Source: Cloeon dipterum (Eukaryota; Arthropoda; Insecta; Ephemeroptera; Baetidae). From it: a DNA stretch of 64,000 nt. The notes beneath the pieces were generated by a model. That model saw only the letters and a list, made by a program, of their open reading frames with translations. It had not been told where the DNA came from and made no database searches. Each line of letters begins with the position of its first letter. Within the stretch, counting starts at the first letter, position 1. Shown piece after piece: positions 48,372 through 61,600 of this stretch. Position numbers and translations under genes: made by a program. The stretch spans positions 15,686,001-15,750,000 of the forward strand of contig NC_088788.1 of assembly GCF_949628265.1 (NCBI RefSeq). Direction: 5' to 3'.

Positions 48372-49687
48372 ATGAGTATTGGTCTGACTTACCTGCTGGA
48401 AGCTGCGGAGTTCTTGGATAGACGAGAAAGAGGTAAACATTATAATGACTATAGTACATGCTCGTTGTAAAACAACATGGCCTCCGACGTGCGCGCCTCC
48501 CGAGCCCCCCCTGTCTGACTTGGGCCCACTCTGGGTCCGTTTTGGCCCCAATGTGTGCGCACAACTACTTATGTAATTGGCCGCCGAGCAACCAACAGTG
48601 CTTTGGCCAAAGTTCAAGGGCTATTTTTGAGCGCGCTCGCTCTTCATCTCTTGGCTGCCTCACTCGGCTCGGCGGGGCCAGGTGGTTCGTCGATCATGCA
48701 TAATGCCTCTATTGCGCCGTTTCTTGCCCTTATCTCCCGACAACCGCGCCGCGCGACTAATGTTCAATTATTATTTGCCACCTATTGGGACAAATAGTCC
48801 GACTAAGTAAACACCGCAAACGCACTCCGGACTTGGTTGTTTCCCATGTTTTCTCCTCTCCTTTCTTGACCGAGTCTTGTTTAAAGTCATCTTGACATGC
48901 GGCATCGCAAAAAGGACATTTATAATAATTCTTTAAATGCCCATTGGGACGAGTCATATCTTATAACAAAGGGTGCTTTATACACTCACAGTGCGGGGGA
49001 ATCGTCTAATCCGTTTTCAAGTAAACAACCCACGCACGCTTTAGTGTGCAGTGGACAATGGTTGGCATTGATTGAAATTTGTCAACTTAAAAATATATTC
49101 TCCTGTCAGGATGCCTGCGGGGAGCCCAAAACTATAGATATACCTTCTTAATCTCTATAACTTTACCTTTTATTTTCTACTCACTCGTATACGCGCGGCG
49201 TGTCACACGTTTTCAACTATATTTTATGAGCCACCTACCCCACCTTTGCGCGTTTCCCTTGATTTTGGTGCAGGAAGCAAGCTGACTCCGCGTGTATTGC
49301 TCGTGTTGCAGAAGCCGAACATGGATACGCGACAACCGAGCCAATGCCCGACGACCTGCGAAGCACACACAAGAGGCAGAAAAATAAGAAGAGCCTGGGG
49401 AACAGGTAAGACGCAAAACCGCAAATTATATATATAGGAAACGAGTTTACCGGCCGTCCAAAATAAATTTAAAAATATATTCACAGACATTAAAACCTAG
49501 GAAAAAATATCTGGACTTATCCAGCAAGCATAAGAAAGTTATGTAATTTAATGATTTCTGACTTTTTAGTAATAGTCAAGATTTAAATTATTTTTTGGAG
49601 ACAATTTCTCCCTCGGATCTCGGGAAGACACTATCTAACGCTGATGTGCTCTTTCAGGACGACCCACAACGAGCTGGAGAAGAATAG
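48372..49687 (+). CDS. MXD: MXD/Mad-family bHLH-Zip repressor, first three coding exons (3' partial)
   Basis: MXD proteins pair with Max on CACGTG boxes and recruit Sin3 to oppose Myc. Exons 48372-48432, 49312-49405 and 49658-49687 join in phase to 61 residues plus a split codon. Residues 1-20 form the Sin3-interaction helix (MSIGLTYLLEAAEFLDRRER). The next exon gives the MXD hallmark EAEHGYA, then a Lys/Arg-rich linker (HKRQKNKKS). The third exon opens the bHLH with RTTHNELEKNR and ends in a consensus GTGAGT. The rest of the bHLH-zipper is not in the window: I looked for the expected RAHLR continuation on the plus strand up to 64,000 without success. EAEHGYA separates it from MNT. The CACGTG box in its own promoter would allow feedback by Max complexes (inference). 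Confidence 0.88.
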
Positions 49688-52600
49688 GTGAGTCTGCAGA
49701 AAAAGTCTTTTTATTGTCTATAGTACGAGACGCGTGGCCGTTGTCACGTACCGCGCCCATTGTTGCCGCGGCCGCGCGCGATTGTTGCGCTATACGCGAG
49801 ACGCTGCTTATCGCCGGTCGCTCGACACATCGGATCATATATTGTGCACTTGTTTCGCGAACAAGTGGCTTCGCTCGAAACTCAATAATAACACGTTCGC
49901 GCATCAGCAGCGAAAGCATTTTTACTTAATACATTTTTGCTCCACTTTAGTCAGCCGATCAATGAAATTTTTCTCCATCGAGTGGTTGGGCTCAAAAATA
50001 ATAATCGGCATCGATCGGTGGGCACACACGCTGCGCTTGCCCGTCGCCATTGTTGTTGTGATTATCGATTGTTGGGAGGCAGCCGCGCTGCTGCCTGCCG
50101 TCGGCCGGCGTGAGTGTGTGTGTGTGTGAGTAGCGCGACCTCGAGCCAACTCCGTGGGTCGAGCGCCCAACCGCGGCTGTTGCTAGGCCGAGCCCAACAC
50201 CGAATTCACCCGCCGAATTTGGCGCCGATGCCGGGATTTCGGCGTTTTTCCGCTAGCTCGGCTGCCTCAACACAGAGAGCAGACACGACGCGGCCAGGCC
50301 ACGCGTTGCCCTTGACATTGAAAATGCTCTCGCCGCCGCCAGCAAGCGACACGCAGTCCGCCGGCTCGCGCTTCCCGATTTAATTTTTATTTAATGCTTG
50401 TGTCACATGGAAATAATCGTCCATTCCGGCGACACAGTCGGGAAAACAAAACAAAGGCAAACGAGAGAATACGGCCACGCTGCGCAGTAAAGTATTTTGT
50501 TATGAATTTTAGAATGATAACGAGCTCTGGAAAGTTCAAAACGTTCAGAATAAAGTAAACACTTACGACAGCACTTTGTTTTATGGTGCGAGCGTTAAAT
50601 CGACGTATCCACTAAAGTCAAAAATTGTTGTTCTGACAAAATGGGTCAAATCCTGTTTTTACCGTTTATGAAATAATACAAAATCTATTTATATTTTTTA
50701 TCCAGACCAAATTGAATTATTTCCCTCCCTTTTAAAAATGATTATATACCAGAACAAAGTGCGGATATGCTGATGCAATGTCTGCAGGCTGCAACAGACG
50801 CTTCCGTTAGCATTTTCCAAAAGACTTGTTCGGTCACAATAAATGTAGGAACAGATATTCGATTGCAAACAGGATCGGACGAGCGAGGAACACCCTTGCT
50901 GCTGCACATTAACGTCAAAAAGCAACGCGCGGCCGTTCGTCGTTCGCTCGGGCGTCGTAAAAGCGGCAATAAAACGCTCTCTCACTCTCTCTCGCGCCGT
51001 ATGAATAACAAAATGCGCTGCTCATCAGACGCGGGTGCCACCCTGATATTCCGGCGTTCTCCCTCCCCCCGCCCGCCGTGCAGCCGCCAGCTAACGAGAG
51101 ATGCAATGAGCGAATTTTTTTGCCCTGTGGCCGCCGCGGCTCCAGTTCGTCTGCTCTCTCGCTCTTATCGCGCGGGCTTCACGTGACTCGCGAGCATATT
51201 CGTCGAGTGAGAGAGAATGTTTAATCAGCCGAATGCATCTCGCTGTGCTGCGTGGCTATATTATATTTGATTCAGTGCGGCCACTCGCACCACCGACCGA
51301 TCCATTTTTCATGCACAGCGTACTATAAACAATTCAACTGGTGCGCGCTGCGTGATAACGCCGCCGAAAACAATTAAAGCAATTGCTTCGAGTCACCTCA
51401 TTTCGGAGCCTGATAACGCCGAGCCGCGCACAAAAATATGTACGTGTGTGTTTGTGTGAGCCATTATTAGTGTATTAAAAGCTCGCGAGATTAGATAAAA
51501 GTTCTCTTTCTCTCCGCCCGGCAAGTTCTGAATTTTTCTAGTGAGCTTGGAGCCGAAAATTCAGGTCTTTCTTTTTTGCTTTACGGAGCGGGGGGAACTC
51601 CAAGTCCCGAGATTAGGGTCACTTTGCTTTTTCGGGCCTGGCAAAAAGGGTCGTTTACGAACCATTGGCCACACACAAAGTAGGGCTGCTGACGTGAGCT
51701 AGTCGCAATCAGCTCTTGAGTCACACCGCTTTAATAATAAATGGCGTTATCGCGGTGCATTGTGCCGCTGCTGTGTTCCTCCCGCGATAAAAAAAGCAAG
51801 TCCGCTTTTTGGGAAATGCGCCGCTATTCACGCGGTTATCATCCGCCAGCCAGCCAGCCTGCCTGCCTGAAGGGATGTTGAAATTCGAGTCTGGCCCCTG
51901 TGCACATTATTTCGGCCCCGTATGCAGCAGCAAGCGAGTGCAGGCAGATGGCTCATGTGACACACACTCACTCGAGCGACCAGCAGCAGCCAGGCCATGT
52001 GTCTCTCCTAACACGTGGTTTCCATTCCATCTGCGTCGCTGGCCAAACAAACCAACAACTGCTGCGGCAACTCGATCTGCTGGCTGCCACCAATAATCGT
52101 CCATTCATGCCCGAGTAACCCTTACCTGCGAAAATATCGTCCGCAACAAAAATGTTTTTCAACTCAGCACAGCTTGCAAACGGTCCAAAGATGCCAATGA
52201 TCGGCTTGCCAGGGAAGATACTCTTGTCCGGTAATTATTTTTGATGTGTATGTTGTTCAAGAGAGTTGGACACAGAACACAGAAATAATACGATTTGTCT
52301 TGGCGTTGCGTAGGGTCAGGCCGGTTTGGGGGTGGTAAGCCGGAATGCGTTTAGTAAACGTGCACTTTTATATTCCCTTCCCAGCTCGCTCTCGCTGCTT
52401 CGTCTTCTTCTCTCACAATCAGGTGCAGCATTGTGTTGCTAGCAAGAAAACACAATGGGCACGATAATTTCCTCCGTATCACACGCGGGCGTGTCTTGAA
52501 ATTTTTTATGGACGCAACCGTCATATGCAGCTTGAGAGGCAGTCACTCGAAAAGAGTCGTCCTCAGGCCTCCGACGCAACACTTTCATTCTCACTGGACT

Positions 52601-55600
52601 TTTTCAGCTCTAAAGTCGTTGCGTTTCGCGTCTTTGCGAGTCAATTGCTGCGACCCCTCCCAACAGTATTTTTCCGTCAGTTGGCGAGGACATAATTTCT
52701 TTTTGTCTCTCTTTCCGACAATCGAGATGGGAATATTGATTAGAAAAGCGATGTGTCGTTGAGGCAAACTCAACAGAATCGTTGTTGGGAGAGGGAGATA
52801 GATGCAGCGACTTTGGCTTTAGCGTAGGGGAGAGTCACAAATATCCATCAACATAGTCAGGGGGATAGATGGATGGATGGACGGACGCTCGGGTGGATTG
52901 GGGTGCGAAGAGGGCGAGTGACGTAACGCCAGCAAGCGAGCGAGAAAACGAGGGCCGACGAGTTTTGGATTTCGAACCTGGAGAGAGAGAGAGAGGCACC
53001 CCTCGAACAAACCACCTAACAGCACAGGTTCCAATATCACGTCTGCTCCGTCATTCTTGACAAACATTTTTCTACTTATACCGTGTTCATTCAAGAAGAT
53101 AGATTATGAATAGGGAATCGGGAACTGTAACCATAGCTTGTTTGAAGCTATTCGTTTGAATTTTGAGTTGGTTGTAAAGATAAGCTAAATTTTTTAGTTT
53201 ATAATATAATGTAAAAATTAAAATTTAGAAAAAACCTTAGTTCGAAGCGGAAATTTTTCATCTTTGTGCAGTCCAGACATTGCAAGCGGGTAAGATTATA
53301 ATGTAAGCTTCATTCTACCACCTTAAATTTTAAATCAAATTTTGTACTTGAACACACTCATTATATAAATAAATCCTTAAAAATTCAACTCTTCGCTCAC
53401 TTAATTTATTTGCAACCAGCTTTCCTATTTCCTATATACGCGACATGTCTTGTCGTTAGAGGATGAACCGCGTACGCAACTTCCGTGCAGGCGTTTGAAT
53501 TTTTGCAAGTTGCCGTTCTCAATGACCGACAAAGGAAGGAAACGAGAGTCAAACCGATGATAATGAGGCACACGCCGGCCAATTCGCGCTCGCTAGACGC
53601 GAAAAGGAGCCATGTTTGGCTGTAGGCGTGCGCGCTACTAACGGTCTGCGATCCATACTGCACTTTTGTCAGTGCGAGAGCAGCTGTTCGTGTGCGAAAG
53701 TGACTGCTTTTCGGGGGGAATGACCTCGCCGCCTCCTCTCGGCCGTAATAATGCAACGCACACACACCTTTTGCCGATGCCGTGACCCGCAATCGACTTT
53801 CGTCGTGTGTGTGTACGTGTCTATGCTGCAACACACGACCCGAATTTTTGAACGTCGTTGCCTGGAGCCTAGAGCATTGAGCACTTAACACGTCAGTCAC
53901 ATGTGTACACGATTGCATTTGTTCTATATTCATATTATATTAACAATTCGCATCACCTGGCTTTGTTTGAGGCTCTGCAGGAAATTTACTTAAAGCGCCT
54001 CTGGTGGTCAGCTGTCAAAATATTACTTGGCAAGAGCAGGAAAAATGAAATTTCGAATGGGATCGTTCACTCGCAGGCTTGATGCTCACTCAGTCTTTTG
54101 TTTTGAAGAGGAATCGAACTAATGCCGGGTCAAAAGGTTTTCTCTGAAGAAGAGAGTTGGATTTCAACGGTCAGAGCGTGAAACTAAACTCTTGGACCGG
54201 AGATAGAGGGAGAAGCACGGTTCGGAGATTATTCTTGATCACGCAGTGAACAATGGAGATAGAACATCTCATCCATCTCACGCCCACGTCGCTCGGTCGT
54301 TTGGTTTGGTCGGTCTGTCGGCCCGACTGGATGCATGCACGCGGATAAATGAGCATAAGAGGCCCTTTCTCATCATCTCATGTGCGAGTCTCACATAATA
54401 ACAATGGGCGCCAATAATTATGTGTATGCATCTCGGTTGCTGCGGTGCACAGAGTGCTGCAGGCTCTCTTTTAAAGGTGGAAAAAAAATTCCTGACGATG
54501 CACCGCGTGTTTAGAACCTTTAGCCATATGAAACGGTTGAAAGTGCTATTGAAATTTGGTCATTCTTAAAGTATCCATAAAATCCTTATATATTTGAAAG
54601 AATATTATAGCCTTTGACCGTTTCGTGCCTTGTTGGACACTTTTGTGCTTACTGAAAAGCAGCTCTAACCTAACTGCTTTTGTAGAGAGCGCAGGTGCAA
54701 GAGCGGAATAGCTGGAGGCTATATATGGATGATGCTACATCTCGGATTTTTTGATACCTCAAGTTTCGTCAAATAATTCAAAGAGGGTTCCTCATTGATT
54801 CCCTGTTTTCCCCGCTACCCGCTTACTCCTCCTCACAATCTCAAAAAAGGGAATCAGTACACCAAATCTAGAGAACATGCTCTTTTGAAAAGCTTTGAAA
54901 GAAGAAATTTTGAACTCTCTTCTTTCTGCGGGTTAAATCTTATCTTTAAGGCATCACGGCGGTGCATTTTAAACGCTTTGAGTGCACTGGAAACAGAGGA
55001 GAGCGTCACTTTTATTTGACCTTCAACTTGCGCCGCGAGCCGTTGTCGCTGGCTGTGTTTTATTATTTTTTTTCTGTATCTTCCGGGGCACACTTTGCTC
55101 GCGGTAATTTGGCAAATATATTCCCATCGACGATGATGAGTGACAGACTCTCAATTGGGCAAATGAACGCATTCGAAAAGAGCGGGCACGAGTACCACGC
55201 GGGGCTCGGTTACTCTCTGCACAGCACTTACTTGTTATTTTCAAGAAACATTTGCATACTTGTGCCCAGCGATAAGTGAGAGCTCGTGGATTGACTCACG
55301 CGCTTATTTATTCTTTTGCAAGTGGCGACAAAGACAGCGACGACTACTTGCCCGATCGTTTTCTATATCTTACGCGCGCGTTAGTCATCCGCAATTGTTT
55401 GCACATACGGCGCACTCGTTCTTGTACCCAATTTGATACGATTGGCTTTTAAACGGCCTCGTTGTAATCGTGTACGTCTGCAGAAAAAAAACGGCGCTCG
55501 ACCGTTTCGAAATTTGTTGCGAGTTCAGAATGAATTATTATCTTTCGAATGGCTCTAAAAAATATTGTCGTTTCAAGAAGTGTTTTTATTTTTGATCGTG

Positions 55601-58600
55601 CCCCTATGGTTTCCAACAACAAATAACAAACCAATATTTAAAAAAATAGAAATCGACCTAAAATGGGTGATATTGTTTTTAATAAAAACATCTCGAGCGA
55701 ATCCTCAAAATTAATTTATAATATCATTCCTCTATTGGTTGGAGAAATGCACATCAAGTTCTGAAATTAGCCGCCAAGTGCAAAAGTTTGTGAGCTAACG
55801 CACACAGTAGTAGTCCGAGGGCTGTATATTGATCCAGTGAGTGTGAGGCCCACCATGGCGTGATGTGTGTTTGTTTGTTTGTCAACGTTGTGCATGTGGA
55901 TTGGTATAAGCAAGAGAGAAGAGAGCAGTACAGAATCGGCGCGGTCCACGCCTCCTCGACCTATGCCAACGCGGCGATAGCACCAAGCAAGGCCGACCCG
56001 GCGCCGATAACACCGCATGCTCCCCATTAATTATTCGCCTCCTCTTGTTTACTTTTTCCCAATTCCGATATTTTTGTATATGCGCGCGCCTTTCCCTGTC
56101 AGAGTCGGTGAACTCTGCAATGTGCACGTACACACGCATATTTCCATATTTAACCCGCGAGGCGCTCTAATTCAAGTTTATCACGCGAAGAATATGGAAA
56201 GGCGGAAAGGCACACAAAGTACTTTATTTTTCCGAAAGCTCTCAGTGCTCATGTGTTTGCGCTAAATTATGGCACACACAAAGCCGCTCTAATCTGCTCC
56301 AGCACGACTTCATCGCATGCACGCCGATAAAAACAGGCACACACGCGAATTTCTGATCTTGACCCTAAAGAGATTGCAAAAATTTGGAATAAGTAAGGGA
56401 AAAGCAATTTCGAAAACTGCAGACAAAGCCACAAAATCCGTTCTATTGTCGGCCTTTCCAATAGCAATGTGGAGATAAACGAATGATAAGCAAAAGCGAT
56501 ATGAGAATTTCCCCTTTCACCGCATTGAACAGCGCGGACTTAAGAACTCAGACCCGATAAACAGAAGACACTTTCCAGAACAATTATCTCTGCACGGTCC
56601 TGCTGGACCACTGAAATTTATTCATACAGATATTTATTCCTAATAATAAGTTCAAACACAGGTCTTTCAGCTATAGGTTTTTAAACACATAAAACAGCTA
56701 TTGAATTTTTCACAGGCGAGACCGTTTTAATTTAACAAAACCTACATACAAGTCAGAATATGTCTCTTGTCGTGCCAGTTAGATAAGAACGGAAAGCGCG
56801 AACGATAAAAGTTTGGAAAGCGCGCGAGTGGACTGTGCGTGCACATGGCGTGTTTATTATTTGGCCGACCATGTGCTCGGCGGCGGTGGCTGCGTTATGC
56901 TTGGCACGGGGTAGTAGTGAGCTCGATAGCGGCGGTCGTCGGCCGGGGCGGCGCGCAGCCAGGCCTGATCAATAGAGCTCCCTCGGCGGCGATGGCGAGT
57001 GTCGAGGGTGGCGCTGGAAAACAAGCTTTCTGGCCCATGACCGGCCGGCCTGCCGACACAGGCGGATCGGCCCAGCTGACTCTGATTAACTATTCATCGG
57101 GCTAATTAGCGGTGCGGCTGTTGCAGCGATACCATCTATCTTTTCTGATCTAGCGCGACACGGTTTGAAACGCTAGCGAGCGAGTGAAAAACCGCCGTTT
57201 TTGTTTCACCTGCTGCCAAGCTGTTGTATAAAAATAAAGGACAGCTCGAATTTTTTAAAAAAAATTCTAGATCTGAGTAAATTCCCTACTCTTGCCCAGG
57301 GATTTCTATATTTGTTATTGTTATTTTTGTACATACTAAAAATATTTGGGTATAAATAATAAAAAAGTTTCCAAAGTCTGAAGATACTCTTTTTGCCAGT
57401 CTGCAAGACATTTTTTAAGTTTTTCTAAAAATCATAGCCCGAAATTTCCTAATATATAGAGAAATTAAATTGTTTTATTAAGCTGCTTTATCACATAATT
57501 CGGCCACGATGCCGGTTGGAGAGGGAGGAACGGTTGCACCCTTAAATTAGGATGACGTCACTTCCTCGTGCAACGGCTGCAGGGGATCGAATCGGTGTGG
57601 CGGTCGGCGTCAAGAGCTGCTGCATTTTATTTTTCCCCGCCTAATAAATTGATTGCTGCGCGCGATAAACGCGCTGTTTTTCGGGGGAGATTTCATTTGC
57701 GGCGCCGTTTCTTTTTTTCCTATATAAACAGAAAACATTCCGGGGTGACACACGACAAATGATTGTTTTTCTTATTCTTTTTCGACTTCGGGGGATACAT
57801 CGGGTCGGGCGATCATTTTTTCGTAATCGCAGGAATTGCGCGCTCGCCGCGTTTTTTATGTCTTTTTTATTAGGACCGGTTTGCCGAGGAAATTGTACAT
57901 TAAAGCGAGCTGCTGCTGTTGCTGAATTGATTCTCTTCTATGCGCTCTCCGGGATGAAGAGCCCTATTGTGTTGCCAGCAAATAAATAAGTCGCCCGTAA
58001 ACGTTCATCTCCGGATTTCAAGATTTGCTGGTTTTATTCAGTCCTGTTAAAAAAGCGCTCTAGGAAAGTCTACTTTGAGGCAACAGTTTTATTAATTTTC
58101 CTCTTGGGGACAAGTCCGTGGTTGATTTGAAGAAATCCTATAATTCTGGGCTGCCTGAGGTGAAACGATGCGGTCCACATTAATTATAAAGTGCGAATTT
58201 TGAGGAGCAGCACTTATGCCAGATTAAAATTCGCTCGTTTTCCACACGAAAATTTCCCTGGTGCCAGCGCAATCGCGCTAATTGCTTTCCAAGCACTTGT
58301 TTGCGCCCGCTTTTTCAAAGAGCTCTGCGAGAGAGATAAGAACGCGCGTCAACTGCTCGACGGGCTGAGAATTCCATTGAAATTTTGCTCGTCTCGCGCG
58401 AGATGCGTTCCACACACACGCATAAGCGAGTGTGTAATTAAAAGCAGCTCGCAATTGTTCTTAATCTGGCATCGTAGAGATGCAACGCGATACCTTTCCT
58501 TCCTTTTCCATGCTCCGTGACCTCTTCGCCTGGAATGCTTATCGCTAATTACTCTGGATCGGGCATATATCTATCCATTCCGATTGCTGGAGGTCGGAAT

Positions 58601-61600
58601 TTGACTGGAAATATATGACACATGAGGCCAGTCATTTGAGAGCTCGGCAAGGCCGCGCAGATTTTTACTTTCGCGTAATTGGCGTCTTCCTTGGCGGTGA
58701 AAATTGTGCTGTACAGCGATTAAATCTTCGTAATTCACCCTCGGAGGCAATTTTTGCCGAATTGCGCAAAGTCTGTGGCGAAGGGAGACGAAATAATATA
58801 AAAATCGCTGCCAAGGAAGAAGAGGGGGCCGCCCGTTCGTTTCATTTGGCGCCAAATGCGAGCCAGCCAGCGAGCGCTGACTCGGCACATATGATCTGCC
58901 GATGAAATTGGTAATTCGGGCGCCGCTGCGGATTTTGCAAGCGAAAAAATGCAAGCACTGAGAGCGTAATTTTAGCTTTCGCAGAGAGAGTTGGCTCGGC
59001 CCACTCGTCGAGTTGCAACACCCAAGCCAAAGCAGAAGCACCGTCGAAAATAGTGCGAAACAATAAGAGAACGCGCCAGGCGCAACGGCCGAATTGATGG
59101 AAAATCGCAGGAGATGGCGGGGTCAAAACTGCGATTTGAATGAGGTCAACGTACGCCGGCACATCCAGCGCAGCTGAGAATATTTGAAACACACTACGCG
59201 AGTTTCAAAATTTGTTTCTCAGCAGCGAATGCGTGCTCGCAGTGCTGTGTCGAAAGTTGCGCGGCTGACGTCAGCGCGGCGTTTCGGAACTTGGCCGTCT
59301 GTCAAGCAGCTCGAATGTTATCGGACGTGCACTTGTGAAACTCCCGCCCGCCCGCCCGCCCTCTGTGTGTTTATGCACACTCTTTAATTCATTTTGGACG
59401 CTTGCGAAAATTAAAAACCTGCACGTACCGCTGCAGCAGACGGCCAAGCAACTTAAGGAACACATTGTTGCACATCTATTCGAAGAAAATAAAGAAATTG
59501 CAAGAACGACCGCTATACATATACATATATAGTCAACAACGTTATATCGTTGTTGACTAGAAGGCGTTTCCCTTCAGACTGCGGGCCGGGCACATTGTTT
59601 GGAATTTGATGAATTTTTATGTTGATTGATTTCAATTTGCAATTCAGTGTCGCAGAATATGCCAGCAATAATTGAAAATATTTTAAATTGTTGCCTACAT
59701 TGTAGTTATAAAGCGCGCGAGTTGATTTCTTAAATAATTCTATGAATTTTTCCCGGATATGTGCTCCATCTACAAAGCTAGAGGACTTCCTGCAGTAAAG
59801 TACAAGTTTTGCCAATTTTTCTACAAAAATCTCTTGTCTTTGAACTCAACACTTTGTGAAAACTCTTATTTGTTTTAAAATAAGATTATATTAAGTATAT
59901 GGAGATTCCGCACCATATTTGGAAATCATATTATGCTAACTTTGCAGCCACTTTTCTCTAAAATTATTTCAGAGCTACACTTGGGTCAATTTTGGCTCTA
60001 ACTGAATTCTTATTAAGGGGTTAGTATTTATGAATTTTGCACCGAAAAGGATTTTTCGGAGTTTAGTGACGATTTATATAAATATTACATCGGGTTTCAG
60101 CTGTTTCAAGCGGAGATTTTGATAGCCAACCATGCAAAAAATGTAGATTTTAGAGAGCTACTATATAGATGAGGAAAAAAGTAGCTTTTGAAGGACGTCA
60201 ATTTTTTTGAACTCATTCTAATGCTGGCCGGGCATTGTAAACCATAACGCAACTCGTTTTCATTGGAGTTGCTGACGATGAGGATTTTTATATTTGTGTA
60301 TTGTCAACAATGTGTAAGAGAATCCAGCATGGCGTCTCTTCCAGGCCATTTACGCCTGAAGTTGCCTCTTAGAGAACGTGCGTTGACAAAAAGTTTGATG
60401 GGTGTTTGGGACGAACAAAAGTTAGCTGATTGAAGAACAGGAAAATGAATCTCGCGGCGAACTGAACATGCTGGCGCACAAAGAGCACTTGCGTTATATT
60501 CGCCGACTTTTATTGCCCGAATTTAGTGCGCGCGGCGAAACGGGCATGCAAATGAGGCATTGTTTCGCGTGTGGCGGCCGGGCCAAACATCGCCTCTGCT
60601 CGTGAGTTGTGTGTGTGATACCTGGCCGAGCGTAATTACACGCAGAGAGGACGAGCGTGCGTTTATCTTCCTTTCTTGGATTGCCGGCGCGGATTCGCGA
60701 GAGAGGCAACGCACGAAGCAGAAGCTAGTTTAGCTTTCTCTACGCATCGTTGCTGTTTTAGGCGGCGAGTGCAACGACATTTTGATGCTCTCTGCCTTTT
60801 GCTCTCTCGATCGCCTATCCCTCTTTCACGGCCGCGCTTGGGAAAAGTGCAAATATGCGTGTGTTCCCCGTTTTGGAATCCGCAATGAATTATTTTTTCC
60901 TCTTTTGTCGACGGATGGAGCTCCTAACTAGTTTTTGCTTAATATGGGATAATGTAATGTGGGCCGAAAAACGGCAAATCGGGCGGTGTTTTGGGCTGAC
61001 AGAAGTTAACGCCCCCTTCTGATTTTGAACACTTGATTCGTTAACTTTTAAGGTGGTTGCTTTTAACGTGCTTTGGCGCCAAAATCCGAAGGAACTTAAA
61101 TATTAAATCACTTAAGTAAATAAAATAGATTAAAAAAACTGGTTTGTTTTCAAAATTAACAGGTAAAGCTTCTGAATAAAACACGTTTGGTGTGATTTCC
61201 ATCTGAATCGGAGTCGGAATATATTAATTCCATCAGCCAAAGCCAGCCTGCTTTTTCCTGCTTTCATTCGGCGGGATGCTGAAAATGGTTTTAGAGAGGG
61301 TAGGGTTGCAGCTGCTGAATGGAGACGCGTGTCCGCGTTGTTGCCGACACACAGAGAGTCGCGGGTGCCACGAGGGGGTTGATTATGAATACATACACAC
61401 GGCAGATCTAGTTTGCTTTTTGCACACCCCGAGCTGAGCGGTCCGAACGAGCCAACGGACCCAAGCCAGCACGCCGAGCGTTAGCGGGGGAAGGTTTGTG
61501 CGCGCGCCACGCTTTCGCAGCTGCCGCCGCCACGAGAGAAAGATGCATGGAAAAACCACCCCCTCGGCCGGGGTACGCATGGCAAAGTAAATGAACACGC

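Noticed and set aside
48109-48564. 151-codon minus-strand frame over the MXD promoter
   Set aside because: It is antisense to the MXD leader and first exon, is compositionally driven, and has no family features.
30549-52017. Scattered CACGTG boxes (30549, 31306, 31571, 34978, 35386, 43844, 48110, 51180, 52012)
   Set aside because: About one per 4 kb is expected by chance for a palindromic 6-mer, so there is no clustering beyond the individual promoter site noted.
53406-53933. 175-codon minus-strand open frame
   Set aside because: No domain, no recognisable homology, in a GC-rich intron where long chance frames are expected; competing frames overlap it.
54100-54145. tRNA-like patch with GAATCGAACT
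   Set aside because: No acceptor or anticodon stem can be formed around it.
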